Below, in pieces: positions 5,335 to 8,387 of a DNA stretch of 8,387 nucleotides (positions are counted from its first letter, which is position 1; every line of letters begins with the position of its first letter). The stretch spans positions 1 through 8,387 of the forward strand of contig NZ_CAUCSQ010000088.1 of assembly GCF_958445495.1 (NCBI RefSeq). The letters are read 5' to 3'. A program made the position numbers and the translations under genes. This DNA comes from an uncultured Bacteroides sp. Its GTDB lineage: Bacteria > Bacteroidota > Bacteroidia > Bacteroidales > Bacteroidaceae. Under the pieces are notes generated by a model. That model saw nothing but the letters and a program-made list of their open reading frames with translations. It was not told the origin of the DNA and did not search any database.

Positions 5335-8300
5335 TTAAAATTTGAATGTTAAACCAAAACCATAGCTTGAAGTTCCCGGAAGAGAGAAGCGTTCAAATGC
5401 ACCCGCCATGTTATTGTTACCTTGCGTGGCTTCCGGGTCGAGCCCTTTCAGTTGTGACCACAACAGGATATTTCTGGCAAATACATTCGCAGTGATGTGC
5501 AAGAACGATTTGTCCAATACCGGATAACTCAAAGAAATCTCGCGCAACTTGATGAATGAATTGTCATATATGCTCGCTTCATCGATGCCGTTCAAAGCAT
5601 TGAAATAATCGAGAGCGTCTTTACCGGAGATTTTTATGTCGTTCGGGGCGTATGTTATGTTGCCTTTCTCGTCTTTTACCTCTTTTACTGCCGGCAGTTC
5701 AAACAGGAATGATTCCTTGTTGCGGTAGTCGGCCGAACGTTGGGTTACCCCGTAATAATCCAATACCCCCAATGTTCCGCTATATATCTGTCCTCCTTGT
5801 TTCCAGTCGAGCACTATTCCCAGCTTGAATTTGTAAAGTTCCAGAGTCGTGTTGAATCCTAACCTGAAATCCGGTGCGACCTTACCGATGACTTTAGCCT
5901 CCCCTGCCTGCGGAAGACCGTTTTCGTCCACCACAATCTGTCCGTTCTCATTACGTAAGTATTCGCTACCGTAGATAACGGGGAATTTTTCTCCGATGTT
6001 TGCACGTACTTGCGGAGTGACAAAACCGCCTAACATGATACTGTTCACGCCTTCCGCCAGCTTGTCTACATAATTGTTCAGACGGGAGAAATTGAATGCG
6101 AAATCCCATTTTACATTTTTGGTATTGATCGGATTTACGTTCAAGGTAATCTCATGAGAGTCCGTATGGATGGAACCGCCGTTGGTAATCATTGAAGAAT
6201 AACCCGTAGACCCCGACAGAGGCACTTCGAATATCTGGTCTTTTACGTTTTGGCGTGAATAAGTATAACTGAAAGAAATGATTCCCTGCAGGAATGTCAG
6301 GTCTACGCCAAATTCGTAAGATTTCGTATTTTGAGGTTTTAAGTTCGGATCGTAAATCTTGTAATAAGGAATAAAGCTGGTGATAGAACCTATCGGATAA
6401 GTGATAGGAGTACCGGCGGAAAATCCGCCTCCATATTCCGGAGTATAGTAGTAACTCGTCAAGTAATCCCCCGCCATACCTACTTCCGCATAAGAAGCGC
6501 GGATTTTACCAAAAGTAAGGATGTCGTTACGCAGCGGTTCAAGCTCTGTGAAAATCCATCCCAGCGATACGGAAGGATAAGTAAATGAGCGATTGTTTCT
6601 GGGCATGGAAGAAATGATGTCGTTGCGGACAGTCGCATTGAAATAAAGCATATTTTTCCATGCCAGCGAAAGATTGGCGAAGTTACCTACGGTACGTTTC
6701 TTCCTATATTCGGATTTAGTCCTGTTTATAGTAGCGTTTCCCAGATGGTTCCAACCGGAGAAATTGAAATTAGTACCTTCCGCCTCAGTCATTTTAGTCG
6801 TATTGTTCACGAATTCGTTACCCACTAACAAGTTGACGTCAAATTCCGGAGTCACTTTCCAGTCGTAAGTTGCGGTAAACAGTGAATTCACCTCGTTGAT
6901 AGTATAGCTGTCCTGGGTCGTTCTTCCTTTGGAGTAACTTCTGTCGCCATATCCGTAAGTATCATCGTAATTCGTGGTATAAGCGTCCGTACCCAATTGA
7001 TATTTGATATCCAGTTTATGATTTTCCGTACCGAACTTGGTAGAATATTGTGCATACGCATTTCCGAAGAACCGGTGAGAGCGTTCAATGAATTTATTGT
7101 TTTCCGTCGCCCAGTATGCATCGTTAAAAGTAGAAGGACGGTAAGTGTTTTGAGTATAAGGGTCCCCTTCCACGTGAGAGGGTATTCCTCCGAAATCATA
7201 ACTTGGAGGCGCGCCGTATACAGTAGCGGTAACTCCCTGATTGGCGGTGGATTGTTTCCTGATTTTAGATGTGATGAAGTTTCCGCTGAATCCTGTCGAC
7301 CAGTTTTTATTTAATTGCGCCCCTGCGTTTAACTTGACATTATAGCGATCCATACCTGTATTGGGGATTATACCGTTGGATGTAGTATTACCCAATGAGA
7401 ATGAATAATTGCCTTTATCAAATGACTGGGCTATATTTACATTATTGCTCCATGAAGCTCCCGTGTTGAAGAAGTCTTTAGCGTTGTCATAGGCGCGGGG
7501 AGTGGCCCACGGGTCCAATCCTGCGGCGGCACGTTGGGGAACATAATACATTCCGGGCTTCTTCCCGTATTTTTGTGTCCATTCATTGTCAGTGTTGCCA
7601 CCATAGTTCGGGTCATTCGCCAGTTCGGAGATTTTAGGTCCCCATGCCAATGAAGTGGTGGGGTCAAATACGATGTTGCCGTTTTCGTCCGGGCCGCCTT
7701 GCGCATACTCTTTCTGAAAGTCGGGAAGAGTGGAAACCTTGTCAAAAGCCAGGCTGGTATTGACGGTGATAACGGGTTTTCCTTTATTCGCCCCTTTTCC
7801 GCTTTTGGTAGTAATGACGATTACACCGTTGGAGGCGCGCATACCGTAAAGAGCGGAAGCCGCCTGTCCTTTCAATATATTGATACTTTCAATATCGTTG
7901 GGGTCGATGTCTACGGCACGGTTGGCATAATCGGCACCTGATACGCTACCGTTGTTCTTGATTTCCGTATCGATGTCGGCAGTTGATGTGATGGGCATTC
8001 CGTCCACAACGTATAACGGAGAGTTATTTCCGGTAAATGAACGTGCGCCGCGGATTGTAATTTGGGAAGATGCACCCGGCATACCTGATGACGGGGTAAT
8101 ATCTACACCTGATACTTTTCCCTGTAAAGCGGAAGACAGGTTGGTACTTGCCGCCTGCGTCAATTGTTCTCCTTTTACATCTTGTACCGCATATCCCAAA
8201 GCCTTCTTTTCCCGTGAGATACCCATGGCGGTCACCACTACTTCGTCAAGTACTTCGGTATCCGCTTTAAGTACAACTCTCAAATTAGGCTTAATATCTA

Positions 8301-8387
8301 CCTCCTGTGTCTGCATTCCGATATATGAAATCTGCAAAGTCTTAGCAGAACTAAATAATAATGCAACACATTTATTATCAATATATT
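5335..8387 (-). CDS. SusC/RagA-family TonB-linked outer-membrane transporter (N-terminus outside window)
   Basis: This is the barrel of a SusCD importer, which takes up nutrients across the outer membrane using energy from TonB-ExbBD. Residues are numbered from a TTG codon at 8337, although the frame continues open for 16 more codons to the window edge, so that TTG is not the start. The visible part begins in the last strands of the carboxypeptidase-regulatory-like domain (TLQISYIGMQTQEV), followed by the TonB-box region VLDEVVVTAMG (29-39). The plug domain follows: ALQGKVSGVDI (70-80), ITIRGARS (93-100), the SusC signature YVVDGMPI (109-116), and DIESINILKGQAASALYG (148-165). A plug loop of about 30 residues (117-147) precedes DIES. 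The rest is a 22-strand-type barrel ending in the terminal aromatic strand FGLTFKF. The frame is intact over 1000 residues; perhaps 50-90 residues, including the signal peptide, are missing to the right. It is the first gene of the pair with susD. Confidence 0.95.
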   Translation of the reverse strand, partial: YIDNKCVALLFSSAKTLQISYIGMQTQEVDIKPNLRVVLKADTEVLDEVVVTAMGISREKKALGYAVQDVKGEQLTQAASTNLSSALQGKVSGVDITPSSGMPGASSQITIRGARSFTGNNSPLYVVDGMPITSTADIDTEIKNNGSVSGADYANRAVDIDPNDIESINILKGQAASALYGMRASNGVIVITTKSGKGANKGKPVITVNTSLAFDKVSTLPDFQKEYAQGGPDENGNIVFDPTTSLAWGPKISELANDPNYGGNTDNEWTQKYGKKPGMYYVPQRAAAGLDPWATPRAYDNAKDFFNTGASWSNNVNIAQSFDKGNYSFSLGNTTSNGIIPNTGMDRYNVKLNAGAQLNKNWSTGFSGNFITSKIRKQSTANQGVTATVYGAPPSYDFGGIPSHVEGDPYTQNTYRPSTFNDAYWATENNKFIERSHRFFGNAYAQYSTKFGTENHKLDIKYQLGTDAYTTNYDDTYGYGDRSYSKGRTTQDSYTINEVNSLFTATYDWKVTPEFDVNLLVGNEFVNNTTKMTEAEGTNFNFSGWNHLGNATINRTKSEYRKKRTVGNFANLSLAWKNMLYFNATVRNDIISSMPRNNRSFTYPSVSLGWIFTELEPLRNDILTFGKIRASYAEVGMAGDYLTSYYYTPEYGGGFSAGTPITYPIGSITSFIPYYKIYDPNLKPQNTKSYEFGVDLTFLQGIISFSYTYSRQNVKDQIFEVPLSGSTGYSSMITNGGSIHTDSHEITLNVNPINTKNVKWDFAFNFSRLNNYVDKLAEGVNSIMLGGFVTPQVRANIGEKFPVIYGSEYLRNENGQIVVDENGLPQAGEAKVIGKVAPDFRLGFNTTLELYKFKLGIVLDWKQGGQIYSGTLGVLDYYGVTQRSADYRNKESFLFELPAVKEVKDEKGNITYAPNDIKISGKDALDYFNALNGIDEASIYDNSFIKLREISLSYPVLDKSFLHITANVFARNILLWSQLKGLDPEATQGNNNMAGAFERFSLPGTSSYGFGLTFKF

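Noticed and set aside
6888..7199. Open frames within susC on either strand (for example 6888-7199 minus, 6997-7314 plus)
   Set aside because: They are shadows inside an intact SusC frame with no recognisable domains or ribosome binding sites.
1..8387. tRNA, rRNA, CRISPR, insertion sequence or phage genes
   Set aside because: No cloverleaf-like element, regularly spaced repeats, transposase or phage protein signatures were seen on either strand.

Overview
The window reads as chromosomal DNA from a Bacteroides-type gut bacterium (phylum Bacteroidota). The evidence is a SusC/SusD outer-membrane nutrient-uptake pair, a SusD lipoprotein signal followed by an acidic Ser-Glu-Asp cluster, a promoter matching the Bacteroides -33/-7 pattern (TAnnTTTG), and A-rich leaders without Shine-Dalgarno sequences before several genes. 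No species name can be given from the sequence alone.

Layout. The left half (1-3450) holds five genes on the plus strand: the 3' part of a conserved Bacteroidota protein with a Lys/Glu-rich linker; rsmI, a 16S rRNA 2'-O-methyltransferase; a 285-residue coiled-coil lipoprotein possibly related to the Cbp1 collagen-binding glycoproteins; a YjjG-type HAD phosphatase; and a MarC-family membrane protein. The first three are closely spaced (20 and 35 bp gaps) with no visible internal terminator, so they may be co-transcribed. A hairpin terminator at 1957-2004 ends that group. The HAD gene follows, and marC has its own promoter overlapping the HAD stop codon.

The right half (3735-8387) holds a susC-susD pair on the minus strand, converging on marC. 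susC runs off the right edge, so its signal peptide and first domain are missing. susD starts 13 bp after susC and has a visible ribosome binding site. Together they would form one outer-membrane complex: SusC is the TonB-dependent barrel and SusD the surface lipoprotein lid. No degradative enzyme or regulator for the pair is in the window, so its substrate is not determinable; peptides or glycans are both possible.

The convergent 284-bp gap (3451-3734) holds a strong hairpin terminator for marC, a possible outer stem serving the minus strand, and about 145 bp after susD that stay open in another frame and read like protein. Most of the window is ordinary housekeeping and nutrient-uptake content. 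I found no mobile element, CRISPR array, tRNA or rRNA, and no clear sign of a new multi-gene system. The points most worth a second look are the open frame after susD, the AT-rich and atypical 5' edge of susC, and the single O-glycosylation motif in the coiled-coil lipoprotein.
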